A stretch of DNA of 64,000 nt from Dendrolimus kikuchii (GCA_019925095.2 CM034397.1:2254001-2318000); one strand, 5' to 3'. Positions 52,362 through 63,580 are shown, counted from the first letter of the stretch. The notes: generated by a model from the letters alone, not told the origin. Numbers and translations: made by a program.

Positions 52362-52652
52362 GGTAGCGTAATGGCTAGCACACGCGTCCCAAACTCAAAG
52401 GGCGCGGGTTCGATCTCGGCCGGAGCGCATGTACCGCTTAGGCAGTTTTCTGACCTAATGTGCATGTTGTTACAATCACCACGTGCTAACAACGGTGAAG
52501 GAAAACATCGTGATGCAACCTGCACATCGAGATAACCGATGCGTCAAACCTGCCAGCCGCCTTGGTCACGCGGGGCGGGTATACTGTCCGATGCCCTATA
52601 ACGGGAGGCCCGGGCCCAGCAGTGGGACATTTATTGACTGTTGTTATAATAA
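52362..52652 (+). mobile_element. tSINE, full length
   Basis: Head GTCGTGGTAGCGTAATGGCT with box A TAGCGTAATGG, box B GGTTCGATCTC, conserved middle CTTAGGCAGTTTTCTGACCT and 3' block CCCAGCAGTGGGACATTTAT. Immediately followed by a Helitron, which may have disrupted its TSD. Confidence 0.93.
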
Positions 52653-52654
52653 CA

Positions 52655-53096
52655 CTAGCGGCCCTGACAGACGTTGTCCTGCCTTTAAAAAATAAAATTC
52701 TAGAACCCGATCCCAGAGCCACGTACCGGTTCCAATTTCGAATCTAAAAGAGTAATATAATTTTTTTTATTCTAAGTTATGACAAAATAAGATTAAAAAT
52801 CTTGCCAAAAAATTAAAGTTTATAATTAACAAATAAAAAATAGCGGTTGATCGTAGAGGGGTGAAAATTTAGGGTTGTATGTATTTTTTAATGCTGTATC
52901 CTAAAAAAATAAAAATTAGTCTAAAAAAAATAAAATAAATAAGAGTGGACTACCCTTAACATTTAGGGGGATGAAAAATAGATGTTGTCCGATTCTCAGA
53001 CCTACCCAATATGTACACAAAATTTCATGAGAATCGGTCAAGCCGTTTCGAAGGAGTGTGGTAACTGACACTGACACGAGAATTTTATATATTAGA
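52655..53096 (-). mobile_element. Helitron-like element, A|T target
   Basis: On minus it starts TCTAATATATAAAATTCTCG (53096) and ends GTCTGTCAGGGCCGCTAG (52655), flanked by A and T. 442 bases, non-coding. Confidence 0.9.
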
Positions 53097-53228
53097 TAAT
53101 AAAAGATAAAAGTTATCATAAAACATTATATGTAACCTGACTGAATTTAAAAGTGAAATACTTGAAATGGCGGCACAAAAAAACGCGCCGGCAGCGCCAT
53201 CTTTTTACCACTATTTACATATCCGTTT

Positions 53229-53540
53229 TTTATCCATGCAGAAACGGAGGAAGAATACCATTTCCTTTGGGCCGGCCTGTCGTAAAACGCGACAAAACAA
53301 CCCACAGCCAGGTGCTAGGGTATTTACCCGTTTAGAGGGCTACCACCCCTGGTCTAAAGTATGTCGCCATAACAACCTTGAGTTGTGTTCCGGCATTAGT
53401 GACCAGGTTCCAGTCTCGCTTAAAAGAGCAGCAGCGCATTTGTAGCACCTTTGGTGTTGCAAATGTCTATAGGCGATGGTAACCGATTTCCATCAAGTGG
53501 GCCGTCTGCCTGTCTGCTGAAATCCTGCAGTAAAAAAAAA
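53229..53540 (+). repeat. SB repeat, near full length
   Basis: 5' end TTATCCATGCAGAAACGG, small deletion in the head, tail to CCTGCAGTAAAAAAAAA. It sits just after an AGCGCCATCT motif. Confidence 0.9.
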
Positions 53541-53554
53541 TCTAACGACCCACA

Positions 53555-53747
53555 TCTTAATATATATAAATTACGTGTCACGTTGTTTGTCCGCGATGGA
53601 CTCCTAAACTACTTGACCTATTTTAATCGAATTTGCACACCGTGTGCAGTTTGATCCGACTTGAAAGATAGGATAGCTTACATTTGGATCCGGTAGGTGC
53701 TAAATTTTATTTCTTCAGGGCAGAACAACGTCTGCCGGGACAGCTAG
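53555..53747 (+). mobile_element. Helitron-like element, A|T target
   Basis: TCTTAATATATATAAATTAC to GCCGGGACAGCTAG, between A (53554) and T (53748). Same subfamily as 16941-17149. Confidence 0.92.
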
Positions 53748-53750
53748 TAA

Positions 53751-53882
53751 TCTTATATAATTAAAAAAAATACATTATCTACTTGAACACTTATCTTCCG
53801 TTTCTGTGTTTGACACATTTATACGTTTATCCCAAAATATTTGAAAAATGGCTACCCGTCCGAAGCCGGGACGGACTGCTAG
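53751..53882 (+). mobile_element. Possible second Helitron-like element in tandem
   Basis: Starts TCTTATATAATTAAAAAAAA after A and ends AAGCCGGGACGGACTGCTAG before T, three bases after the previous element. Short (132 bases); probably internally deleted. Confidence 0.6.
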
Positions 53883-54302
53883 TAACCTATAAATAACTTT
53901 TACCTGGTGATCGAAAAATCACTCCCTAGAAAGATACCTCGTGGTAATCTATTAGATAATACAGTTAATACAGTCGAACAGAAACTTGAAATGGATTCCA
54001 GAAAACAGTAAAATAACTTATTACAATAATCAAGAAATCTTCTGACTAATCTCATTGCAATCAACAACAATAATTAATAAAGCACGTTCTGACACAAAAG
54101 AATTCAGACAGAATCACTTAAATGTTACAGTAATTCTATTATTTTAGTAATAAGTAATTAACAACCGACGTTATTATGTCGAAGAAGTATCATTATGTAA
54201 TTAACTTTAGTAGAAATAAGCAATTTTTTGTCTGGTTCAGATGTTTTGTGTAAGCTCCACAGCTCGTGTATATGATGAGTTCTGTGCGATTTTTTATCCG
54301 TA
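53883..54302. other. Nothing recognised
   Basis: AT-rich; no coding-like frame. Confidence 0.5.
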
Positions 54303-54537
54303 TTTTTTTTTTATTGCATGAGATCAGCAGACAGGCAGACGGCCCACTTAATGGAAAGCGGTTACCATCGCCTATAGACATTTGCAACACGAAAGCTGCT
54401 ACAAATGCGCTGCTGCTCTCTTAAGGGAGACTGGAACCTGGTCACTAATGCTGGAACACAACTCAAGGTTGTTATGGCGACATACTTTAGACCAGGGGTG
54501 GTAGCCATCCAGTCGGGCAAATGCCCTACCACCTGGC
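54303..54537 (-). repeat. SB repeat, 5' head truncated
   Basis: Tail and middle of SB on minus to CCCTACCACCTGG, then stops. A degraded head-like piece (GGCTGCTGTAAGAGGCG) in plus orientation lies at 54580-54610. Confidence 0.87.
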
Positions 54538-54631
54538 AAGAATAAGTAAGTATAAGAACGAACAATAAATTTAAATTCCTGGGGCCGTGTGGGCTGCTGT
54601 AAGAGGCGTTTTTTTTTGAGGGAGGGGTTTT

Positions 54632-54917
54632 TTTCTTTTTATTGCAGGAGCTCAGCAGACAGACAGACGGCCCACTTGATGCTAAGCGGTTACCATCGCC
54701 TATAGTAGACATTTGCAACACCAAAGGTGCTACAAATGCGCTGCTGCTCTCTTACACAACTCATAGTTGTTATGGCGACATACTTTAGATTAGGGGTGGT
54801 AGCCATCCAGTCGGGTAAATGCCCTACCGCCTGGCTGTGGGTTATTTTGTCGCCTCTTACGACAGGCCGCCCGGCAGTAGGAAAATTGTATTCTTTCTCC
54901 GTTCTTGCACGGATACG
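54632..54917 (-). repeat. SB repeat with internal deletion
   Basis: Complete ends on minus (5' ATCCGTGCAAGAACGG at 54917), but ~30 bases are missing after GCTGCTGCTCTCTTA. Confidence 0.9.
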
Positions 54918-54924
54918 GGGGTAA

Positions 54925-55155
54925 TACATTTCCTACACTACCAGGTCCTTTATTGGAATTAGACCAAAGCAATGAGAGTTATCCACTGAAGATGGCGCAG
55001 ATAACAGAGTCAATTGCCGGTTTGTGTGGAGACTCAGCAAGGTACCCACCCCTATTAAAGAGGTAATCCATGGGCTAAAACTCCACTAAAACCCCCTTCC
55101 TCCCATGTGCCCCGCGCTCATGGTACGAAAAGCGTGTGACTTAGAACGTCAGCCA
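54925..55155 (-). mobile_element. LE retroelement fragment, diverged
   Basis: CCACTAAAACCCCCTTCCTC and CCATGTGCCCCGCGCTC match LE at 35340-35385; the 3' poly(A) end is missing. Confidence 0.6.
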
Positions 55156-55235
55156 GGTGATAGGGGGGCCGCAAGGACATTGGTAGCAGCATTTCATCAG
55201 GTGGGTCGTAAGTCTTGATATTCTAGCAGTAAATA

Positions 55236-55904
55236 AAATTCGGCGCCTGCTGGACATGCGCGAAAACCATGCAAGTGTTTCTTTGATCACCCTAAATCAA
55301 GGTCGTGCGGTAATAAGTTAATAAGTACTAGGTAGGTAAGGTAAGGTAATAAGTACTACATGGTCTCATCGATTCCCCAGACACTCTTGGAAAAATGTCA
55401 TTCTCTATACCACGCATGGGTAGTAGAGTTCAAATCGAAAAACTTTTTGCTTACCCACTTGCAGGACTAACATTGGCCAACATTCCCCTATATATCGCAT
55501 GACATCTGGTTGAAACATAACCCGCAACGACATAGACATATTTTTTGGTTCTGTTGCTTCATTTAAATATAAAATAAGATTATTTTTTAACAAAATTGTT
55601 TAACCGCTCAATAATATCTAAAAAAAAATTTCTTTGTTATATGATCATATTTTTTGTATAATTACAATAATCATTTTTTTTTTGCCGAGTGCAGGCGTAG
55701 GCACATGCATGTAAGCGTCCGCACCGCCTTACTTGAATTAGTATTAGTTTTTTTTTATTATATAGCGCTGTATCTATAGCATAATAAGGCAAGCTGTGTC
55801 TTCGTATAAAAGATCACATTCTAAAGAATACAAAATATTATATTACTAATGTATTAAACATGTTTCTGAATGTGCTCAGTTTTGAGGACCGTAAAAAAAT
55901 AAAA
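55236..55904. other. Nothing recognised
   Basis: AT-rich, with a TAGGTAAGGTAAGG repeat near 55330. No coding-like frame. A weak SB/LINE-tail-like scrap (CATCAGGTGGGTCGTAAG) lies just before, at 55195-55235. Confidence 0.45.
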
Positions 55905-56130
55905 AAATAACTTGAAGTCAGGATCGCGTCCCTTTGCCAGGACACGCGGGTTTGGTCGTGCTTCCCTGGTATAAGAAAAGGAAAGGACAACGAGGGATTT
56001 TAGTGGATATCCCCAATTCGGGTGGTCGTGGCACTTTGGAGGTGTTATTACCACCCCAACGTGGCGAATCTCACAAGCCCACACTGCGCCTTCTTCCGCG
56101 ACCCGCGGAAGTGTCTTCGACTCCCGAAAT
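55905..56130 (+). mobile_element. R1L-like 3' region fragment
   Basis: GGGATTTTAGTGGATATCCC and GGCGAATCTCACAAGCCC follow the R1L 3' region layout (GGTTTTAGTGGGTA ... GGTGAATCCCACA) in plus orientation. Confidence 0.55.
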
Positions 56131-56379
56131 CCTTACATTGCGGCGATTCGATTACCGTTGGTTATCCCGAAGCGATAGGATGTTCATGACTGACATGTCT
56201 CCCGCATCTGATTGTAATAGGCAAGCCCGTTCTACGTTGTTGCGGGGGTCGAAATAATTGAGTTAAAAATAATTATATAATGCCTTGCACGTATCAAATC
56301 TGTAGCAATCGAATTTAAATTCGTTCCGGAATAAATTCCATGGTGCACGCACTCCTCTAGCTTATATAGCTTCCGCTTT

Positions 56380-56590
56380 CCCTCGCATAAGACGCAGGAA
56401 GGGACACTGAGGGGTTTTAGTGGGTATCTGTGGCCGTGGTGTGGCAATAGCACTTCTTGCTTGCGGTGCTAGTGCCACTCCCATGCGACGTGGCGAATCT
56501 CAGACACCGGCCGGAATTCCCCGCACGGTGGATGGTCTTCAATCGCATTTCCACTCGTACAAAGGGAAAGGTTACAACAGATGTTGCGGT
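56380..56590 (+). mobile_element. R1L-like 3' region fragment
   Basis: CATAAGACGCAGGAAGGGAC, GAGGGGTTTTAGTGGGTATC, GGTGCTAGTGCCACTCC, CGTGGCGAATCTCAGAC: same layout as 19648-19765. Confidence 0.65.
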
Positions 56591-56883
56591 TCGTATTTAA
56601 ATCCGCCGTGAAATGAATTCCGCGATGACGCGCTTTTATGGAGCTCCATAGGTTCTAAAAAGTTAAGTGCGCGAAAAAAAAATCGTACTGAAAAATCCGT
56701 AGTGCTTGGATCTCATACCTGGGACCCTCCATTTCAGGGGGACGAAAACTGTCCGGAAGTTGAAGAGTGTCCGGAGTAGAATATACTTTGGCGAGTGTGC
56801 CATGGAATTGCATGGAATTCCTCCTTCACTATTTTACCACCCGACAAGCAGACGGTATGCCAACAAAGCGGACGAAACGCTAT

Positions 56884-56936
56884 GCTTCCAATTTTATCAT
56901 ATGTGTCTGCCTGTCTGCTGAACGCCTGCAATAAAA
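56884..56936 (+). repeat. SB tail fragment
   Basis: GTCTGCCTGTCTGCTGAACG to CCTGCAATAAAAAAAA; only the last ~50 bases of SB, next to a foldback element. Confidence 0.75.
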
Positions 56937-57162
56937 AAAAATCGAAATGTCTGCTGGGACACATAGTAGAACTGAAACTTCAACGGACAATTGGAAAACA
57001 AAGTTTTACGGGCAGATTGTTAATGTACTTGTCCAATTTGAAAACCTTCAAGTAAAAATTTTGTTGCGATTCATTTTGCCACTTATCCGTTGCCATTCGT
57101 TTCTCCACTTGTCCGTTGAAGTTTCACTTCTACTATGTGTCCCAGCACACATTTCGATTTTT
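56937..57162. mobile_element. Foldback element with ~58-base TIRs
   Basis: Left AAATCGAAATGTCTGCTGGG... and right ...CCCAGCACACATTTCGATTT are complementary over about 58 bases, including GACACATAGTAGAA and CTTCAACGGACAA. Non-coding, one copy here. Confidence 0.8.
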
Positions 57163-57294
57163 CACAGGTTTACTGCAAATTATGATTCGGTTAGGTTAGG
57201 TACATTTTAATGAATGATTTTTTTATTTAAACATATTTTATCAAACAAAAAAACTGAATTCGATCCGGAACCAAAAAACGCATCCATAGTACAT

Positions 57295-57850
57295 ACATAC
57301 ATAACTTCACGCCAGTTCCCTTGCGGGGTAGGCACGAACAACAGAGCGCCATTTAGGCTTATTCTTACACACCTCACTTGCCTCTTTGACATTCATAACT
57401 CTTGTCATGCAAGCTCGTCTGTTCTTAAGGCTCCTGACATCACCTTCTGCTAGTACACGATCAATTTGATCATGGAAGGTGTGTCGTGGCCTTCCACGAC
57501 TTCTGTATCTGACATTCTTTCATCGTGCATTCTTTCTACATGCCCGAACCACCGGAGCATTCCTTTCCTTACCTTCACCCCGACACTCTCTTTCAGACCA
57601 ACTCTCTTTCTTACTTCGGTATTACGAACGCGGTCCGCGAGCGTCACTCCGCAGATTTTGCGCAGTGCTCGCATCTCGGTACCGCGTTTACTCCACTTTC
57701 ATGCTCTCTCTTCCATACCCAACTCTCGCATCCATACGTGAGCGTAGGTACCAGCACCGCGTTGTGTACGGCGAGCTGGGCCTTCTGGCTGAGGTTCTTA
57801 GCGCCTAGAAGTTTACCTAACGCTCCATTCACACTATTCCCCAAATTCAC
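57295..57850 (-). mobile_element. RTE-1 LINE 3' end, internally rearranged
   Basis: Minus-strand copy with the CATA tail at 57292-57306. The ORF2 fragment is broken by an internal deletion between HDERM and DTEVV and by a frameshift near 57680. No TSD identified. Confidence 0.9.
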
Positions 57851-58058
57851 TATATTAATTTCAAATAAAACAATAAATATTCAAATGAAATGAAATAACA
57901 TGTTTTTATTGACTGTTTTCAAGGTTAAATAGATTCAGATGGTTGACAAGCTAACAAGGACAGAGTTTTACATACAAACTTATACATTCTGTATACTTAC
58001 CTCGTTAGGATAGTCGACGGTTGAATCACGTAAGTCGAGATTTTTAGTTGAATTGTTT

Positions 58059-58316
58059 TAATTGCAGGAGTTCAGCAGACAGGCAGACGGCCCACTTGAT
58101 GGAAAGCGGTTACCATCGCCTATGGACATTTGCAACACCAAAGCTGCTACAAATGCGCTGCTGCTCTCTTAAGGGAGACTGGAACCTAATCACTAATGCC
58201 GGAACACCAGTCGAGCAAATACCCTACCACCTGGCTGTGGGTTGTCTAGTCGCCACTTACGACAGGCCGCCAGGCCGCAGGAAATTGTATTCTTTCTCCG
58301 TTCCTGCGCGGATAAA
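58059..58316 (-). repeat. SB repeat with central deletion
   Basis: Ends intact on minus (5' TATCCGCGCAGGAACGG at 58314), but ~60 bases around the ACTCAAGGTTGTTATGGCG region are missing. Confidence 0.9.
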
Positions 58317-58407
58317 CGGAATGTGGGAATAGGCTCTCTCTTTGGAAAAACCAATATCTTCTTCCGTTCTTCTTTTAATTCTGGAAAATCAAAGCATGAA
58401 TAATTAA

Positions 58408-58655
58408 TACAATTTCCTGCGGCCGGACGGCCTGTGGTAAGAGGCGATAAAACAACCCACAGCCAGGTGGTAGAGTATTCGCCAGTCTGACCTTGCGTTG
58501 TATACCGGCATTAGTGGCCAGGTTCCAGTCTCGCTTTAGAGAGCGGCAGCTCACTGGGAACGCCATTGGTGTTACAAATGTCCATAGGCGATGGTAACCG
58601 CTTTCCATCTGGTGGGCCGTTTGCATTTCTGCTGAACTCATGCAATAAAAAAAAG
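58408..58655 (+). repeat. SB repeat, diverged, 5' end missing
   Basis: Plus orientation from TACAATTTCCTGCGGCCGGA to CATGCAATAAAAAAAAG. It faces the previous copy, forming an inverted pair with a ~90-base gap. Confidence 0.85.
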
Positions 58656-58683
58656 TTACAATACGAAGTGATCTAAGTATTTT

Positions 58684-58735
58684 ATTATCTATGCAGGAAC
58701 GCTGAAAGAGTACTGATACCTACGGCCGGGCGGCC
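58684..58735 (+). repeat. SB head fragment
   Basis: TATCTATGCAGGAACGCTGA to CGGCCGGGCGGCCTAACA; first ~50 bases only. Confidence 0.75.
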
Positions 58736-58737
58736 TA

Positions 58738-58986
58738 ACACTTTCAGCGCGTTCCATTAGCAGCTCACAACGCCCAAAATGCTCCGTTAGCCGTTCCACA
58801 TGGCGACCGCGGTCGCTGTGGTCTTGACGAAAAGATCTCTAATGAAGTCATCATTTTCGATTACACAACGCTCACAACGGCCCATGTCAAGAGGTGGGTC
58901 GAATAACCAATTGGGTTTACGATTGTATCGCACGGGAAAAATCGTGGTCGTGAACGTGGTCGTTGCGAGTCCCTAGTGGAACGTAG
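58738..58986. mobile_element. MITE-like repeat (family M)
   Basis: Imperfect TIRs GCGTTCCATTAGCAGCTCAC / GCGAGTCCCTAGTGGAACGT. Body shared with 26407-26672. Confidence 0.75.
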
Positions 58987-59432
58987 TCTTTTTAACCGAC
59001 TTTAAAAAAGGAGGAGGTTCTCAATTCGTGGGGATCTTTTTTTTTTTAGTTTTTTTTATGTATGTTCACCGATTACTCCGAGATTTATGATCAGATTTAC
59101 GTGATTATTTTTTTGTTCGACATGGAATAGCTTCCGTTTGGTCCCCTAAAAATTTGACATAGTTTGGCCCAGTAGTTTTCATTTTACGAACATTTTTTTG
59201 TTCCCGTTTCTTGGGACCTATATTTTTTAAGGAGCGCGGCACCTTTCGTAGGTCTACCCATACATAGCTAGACACTAAAAAGTAAAAAATAAAATGAAAA
59301 ACTTTGTTTAAAAAAACCGACATCAAAAACTAAAAAGTATAAAATAACTTATTTCTAAATCTATTATGATTAATATATATTATCTAAAACATCTTGAAGT
59401 CGGTGCAAAGTAAAGCATAAAAATTACTAAGC
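58987..59432. mobile_element. MITE (AACCGACTT family), right arm missing
   Basis: Starts TCTTTTTAACCGACTTTAAA and carries the same body as 13488-13920 (GATTTACGTGATTATTTTT, AGTTTGGCCCAGTAGTTTTC), ending at TTACTAAGCACC, where the other copy enters its palindromic arm. Confidence 0.75.
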
Positions 59433-59851
59433 ACCGCCATAGTTCCCATTATTTCAAAGAAGGGATATATTTGGAATGTAATTTGAAAACCATTGGAATA
59501 TCTGTTATTCAAACATTTCGTCCGTAATAGACTAGACAGCTCATTTAAATGGAGATGCAATTAATAAAACGTAAATATCTAAGCTCTAATAATAATATTT
59601 CATTATTTATTCTGTTTAGTTGCGCAGTGTCAGCAGTGCGTGCAAAACGTGCATATGTTTATGAAGTAACGTTTGTTTTGGTACTGTAAATAGGTATATT
59701 TTAATGATGCCTCGTATTAAATAACGTTGCGTACAAAAAGGCGGTTCAGAATCAATGAGAATAAAGAGACTCATTCACTGTTTCCCATGGCAGAACTACA
59801 GCGGGCGGAGCTTCCAGAACTCAAGAGACATCCTGCTCTGTATTGCCGGAC
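59433..59851. other. Nothing recognised
   Basis: No shared repeat or coding-like frame. Confidence 0.5.
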
Positions 59852-59863
59852 GCAATGCAGGAT

Positions 59864-60267
59864 TTTTTTTTCCCTTTTTTGAGGCGAGGGAAAATGCTTA
59901 ACCGATTTATGCACAAACTGGGCCGTTGCTAGGGGAACGACACGCGTTGGTCGGGGGCGATAACACTGCAGCAATAGTATGCTCTTGGCAGTGCTCCGTC
60001 CGCGATCGACGTCACTGAATAGTGTGGAAGACTCCGAGCGTTGCTGCACGAGCGAGCAACCCCAATACCCACTAAAAACCCCCTCCTCCCTGTCGACCCG
60101 GCGCTTTTGTTTGTGTTGGAAAGGCTGAGATTTAGAACATAGTTACGCCCAGCCGATCCAGCGCAATGAAGTGCCTGGAGTGTGCCCTGGGAGAACACAC
60201 CCCACTTCGTTGTGCGGGGGTAGAAGGTCCTTTGCTCTCCTAGCAAGCTAAAGGCCCCCCGCGGGAA
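59864..60267 (-). mobile_element. LE retroelement 3' end, with TSD
   Basis: Poly(A) end at 59864-59880 and 12-base duplication gcaatgcaggat at 59852-59863 and 60268-60279. Uninterrupted reference for the split copy at 7095-8236. Confidence 0.93.
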
Positions 60268-60492
60268 GCAATGCAGGATGCAACAACATTCACTATCCTG
60301 GATTATGCGGCGGATTGCCATGCAGAACAGTGAACAGGTCCTTTGATGTAGTACGATTTTTTCGATGTCCAGAATTCATGTCATAAATCGCCGAAGCCGT
60401 CTACATTAAGAACATAGCAAGTTTTTTTGTTTTATGAGGAGAAACCTCTTTGCGGGCATTGATAGAACGATCAACGAAGTCGCCGGCCAGAT

Positions 60493-60750
60493 TTATCCGT
60501 GCAGGAACGGAGAAAGTATACATAGGCGACAAAACAACCCACAGACTGGATGTCTACCACCCCTGGTGTAAAGTATGTCGCCATAACAACTTTGAGTTGT
60601 GTTCCGGCATTAGTGACCAGGCTCCAGTCTCCCTTAAGAGAGTAGCAGCGCATTTGTAGCACCTTTGGGGTTGCAAATTTGCATAGGTGATGGTAACCGC
60701 TTTGCATTAAGTGGGCCGTTTGCCTGTCTGCTTAACTCCTGCGATAAAAA
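60493..60750 (+). repeat. SB repeat with head deletion
   Basis: 5' end TTATCCGTGCAGGAACGG intact; ~60 bases lost between AGAAAGTATACA and GGCGACAAAACAACC. Tail ends CCTGCGATAAAAAAA, adjoining R1L. Confidence 0.9.
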
Positions 60751-60757
60751 AAGTGCC

Positions 60758-61340
60758 GGGCTACCCACTAAAACTCCTCAGTGGCCTTTCTGTTGCCATA
60801 TGTCGGGCCACGGGACTAAGGCGTCTGCCGGGACCGCGATCCCGACTGGCGTGGGCCCGCCCCTTCGGGCAGGCCTCTCCTGTCTTAATCAGGGATTGAG
60901 AGAGGCTTGCGTATAGCTCGGATACGCCCACTACTCGGCGGCATGGGTGCGGGTGACGGTTTGATGCTCCCGTGGGCCGTCACCCGCTGCAGCTACTCAT
61001 GGTGGTCGGAGGCCCTGAGAGATGCGCGGCTGCTCGCTTCCTGTCCGGTTCCGCCGTCTCCTTTACGGACATGGCTGCCCCGCAGGAGGCGACGGCGTTC
61101 CAACTAGTTTTCCTCCCGACTATGGCCTGTATCACGCCCGGGAGAGATAAATCCGTTCCGATGGATGCGACGAGGACACGACGCTCGTCGTTCCAGGCCG
61201 CCCACTCTTGGGGAGTGTGCAGCACCGTGTCCTCGATATCGGCACTACAATGGTAACATCCAGACGTCTGTTCACGTCTTATGCGGCACAGGTACTGCCC
61301 GTTGAGCATCTGTGTCAGGTGAAGCCACAGGGTGCCGTGA
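60758..61340 (-). mobile_element. R1-clade LINE 3' end
   Basis: Minus strand: ORF2 C-terminus (60980-61330) then a ~220-base 3' region ending at the CCCACTAAAACTCC block near 60770. No clear poly(A) or TSD. Confidence 0.8.
60980..61330 (-). pseudogene. R1-clade LINE ORF2, C-terminal ~116 residues
   Basis: LWLHLTQMLNGQYLCRIRRE, then QTSGCYHCSADIEDTVLHTP, QEWAAWNDERRVLVASIGTD, LSLPGVIQAIVGRKTSWNAV, ending after MSVKETAEPDRKRAAAHLS. The CxxC...HTxxxxAW arrangement is the zinc-knuckle-like motif of R1-clade C-termini. The fourth ligand expected near HTPQEW (usually C) is absent. Truncated at 5' end, frame otherwise open. Confidence 0.8.
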
Positions 61341-61945
61341 CTACGATCAATGCCTAACCGCTACTATAGTGGCGTGGCCTGCACTGGGGTACGCGAATCG
61401 AGTCGCCCACTCCAATAACAAGTTATGACGTCATAGCTTAACGTGTCACATAGCGCATTAATTTATTATTATTGTTTAAACACTAATAAAATATATTTTT
61501 AGTATATGATGCAAATTAGCTACCTAGTAAATTAGTACATGGAATTGTTGTAGAAGTAAGTCACAAATTCTTTCTAAATGTTTGTATTTACCAAGAATTG
61601 ATGACTCGATACGTATTATCGATATGAATTCTTTAAAATGTTCTCAAATTTGGTAAAACAGAACGTTTCCTTTCATCTTATGAAACAATGCCGAGTGCTG
61701 GCCAATACACTTGCACAATAAAGTGAAAACAGCTTGGCCCGATGACTATTGTTTTTGAAAGTACCAAACCTAATATAGTCCATAGAAAGTGTAAGGAGAC
61801 AAAGGAACTTAGGACGGACTTCTTTGAAAGCATAGTTTCGCTACTGTCTACATTAAATTTAACAGTATGGCCGACACATCTCAAGAACGTAACTTGTAGC
61901 AATATCTTATACTTGACCTATGAATTTGATTAATACTTCTTACTT
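61341..61945. other. Nothing recognised
   Basis: AT-rich; 60-74 codon frames on both strands at 61678-61933 overlap each other and have no recognised motif. Confidence 0.45.
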
Positions 61946-62254
61946 TTTTTTTATTGCAGGAGTTCAGCAGACAGGCAGACGGGCCACTTGATGGAAAGCG
62001 GCTACCATCGCCTATGGACATTTGCAACACCAAAGGTGCTACAAATACGCTGCTGCTCTCTTAAGGGAGACTGGAAGCTGGTCACTAATGCCGGAACACA
62101 ACTCAAGGTTGTTATGGCGACATAGTCTAGACCAGGGGTGGTAGCCATCCAGTCGGGCAAATGCCACCTGGCTGTGGCTTGTTTTGTCGCCTCGGCCTTG
62201 TTAGGCCGCCCGGCCGCAGGAAATTGTATTCTTTCTCCGTTCCTGCACGGATAA
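61946..62254 (-). repeat. SB repeat, full length
   Basis: Complete on minus, 5' end TATCCGTGCAGGAACGG at 62254; small deletion near CAAATGCCACCTGG. Confidence 0.92.
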
Positions 62255-62334
62255 TAAGCTTGATCCAATTTTGTGGCCATAATATGTATACCTTCTGATA
62301 CTTTGTTGTTGTTTTCTCTTTTTTTTATTGTCCT

Positions 62335-62645
62335 TTATTTATCATTAATACGTAAAGCAAAAACTTTGTACCCCTTTTTACGAAAATTGCGCGGGCAGAG
62401 GAGTATGAAATTTCGCACACTTATAGTTTATATAGAGAAGAAGCGACGAATGCTAATAATTTTTACAAATTATGCATGAAAAATACATTAAATAAAAAAA
62501 AAATACACTACCATGTATTTGACGCACACACGCATATATACTCTTTTGTTTATTGTTAAAGTCAAATTAACAGTGTATCCTTAGCGAAATCTGTGATTAT
62601 AAAAGTCTTTGACAACAGAACCTTAATAATGTTCAAACTTATAAT
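62335..62645 (+). repeat. TR repeat, uninterrupted copy
   Basis: Matches 36665-36760 plus 37094-37325 and carries the empty Helitron site at about 62428 (cacacttatagtttatat). Confidence 0.88.
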
Positions 62646-63131
62646 TTAAATTAATTATGTTCGAATTTCGACCACTGGGCGACCACTAGTTACTTTATAA
62701 GTGTTTGTTTCACTTGTATACTTGTATTGTTCTAAAAATAAACCTGTTTTCTTCTTTCTTCTTCTAATGCACACCAAAATAAACAATTTAATTAAAGCAT
62801 TTGAATTAAAGGAAATTCTTACCCATATGACGATGTAGGTGGTGTAGGAAAAAGCATTTCAAGGCATAAATAGTGAATTGTGGAATTGACATGTAATTGC
62901 TCATCGTTCCTTTCATATTTAATATGCCCATGTTAGTAGGTATTCAAAATAATCAGTGAAATACAACGAAATCATTCTATTCATGTGATTCATAGCAATT
63001 GTTTTGTATATTCAATCAATCCCATAAATACCTCACGTTACACAAGGAAATTAATTATTATCCTTGTAGAATTTTTAATAACTTGTTTTTGGATAGTGAT
63101 TGTACTTAAAATCCGAAGAACTACGTAGTGA
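62646..63131. other. Nothing recognised
   Basis: AT-rich; no coding-like frame. Confidence 0.5.
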
Positions 63132-63395
63132 TATGTCCGTGCATGTACATGAACGGAGAAAAAATACAATTTCTCGCGTTGGGGTGGCCTGTCGTAAGAG
63201 GCGACAAAACAACACACAGTCAGGTGGTAGGGTATTTGCCCGTCTCGATGGCTACCACCCCTGGTCTGGAGTATGCTGCCATAACAACCCTGAGTTGTGT
63301 TTCGGCATCAGTGGAGAGCGGTAGCACATTTTCGGCATCTTTGGTGTTACAAATGTCCACAGGCGATGGTAACCGCTTTCCATCAGGTGGGTCGT
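63132..63395 (+). repeat. SB repeat, diverged, tail shortened
   Basis: TATGTCCGTGCATGTACATG then AACGGAGAAAAAATAC to TTTCCATCAGGTGGGTCGTG. It lacks the final A-rich end and has a ~30-base deletion before the tail. Confidence 0.85.
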
Positions 63396-63580
63396 GATAA
63401 TAATAACAATATCTTTGATTATTTATTTATTTAATTATGAGAAGTATATGACCGAAACAAATGCAACTGTGGTCAAATACAGTGGTCCATACAGGCTCTA
63501 AGGAGATCTAGCGCGGAAACCAGAATTTAGTAAAATCGTATGTACCCTGTATTCCTTATGTATAATATTATAAAATTCTA

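Noticed and set aside
52362..52430. A tRNA gene (boxes A and B present)
   Set aside because: The sequence continues into a conserved 220-base SINE body, and the same unit recurs with TSDs; it does not fold as a complete tRNA by eye.
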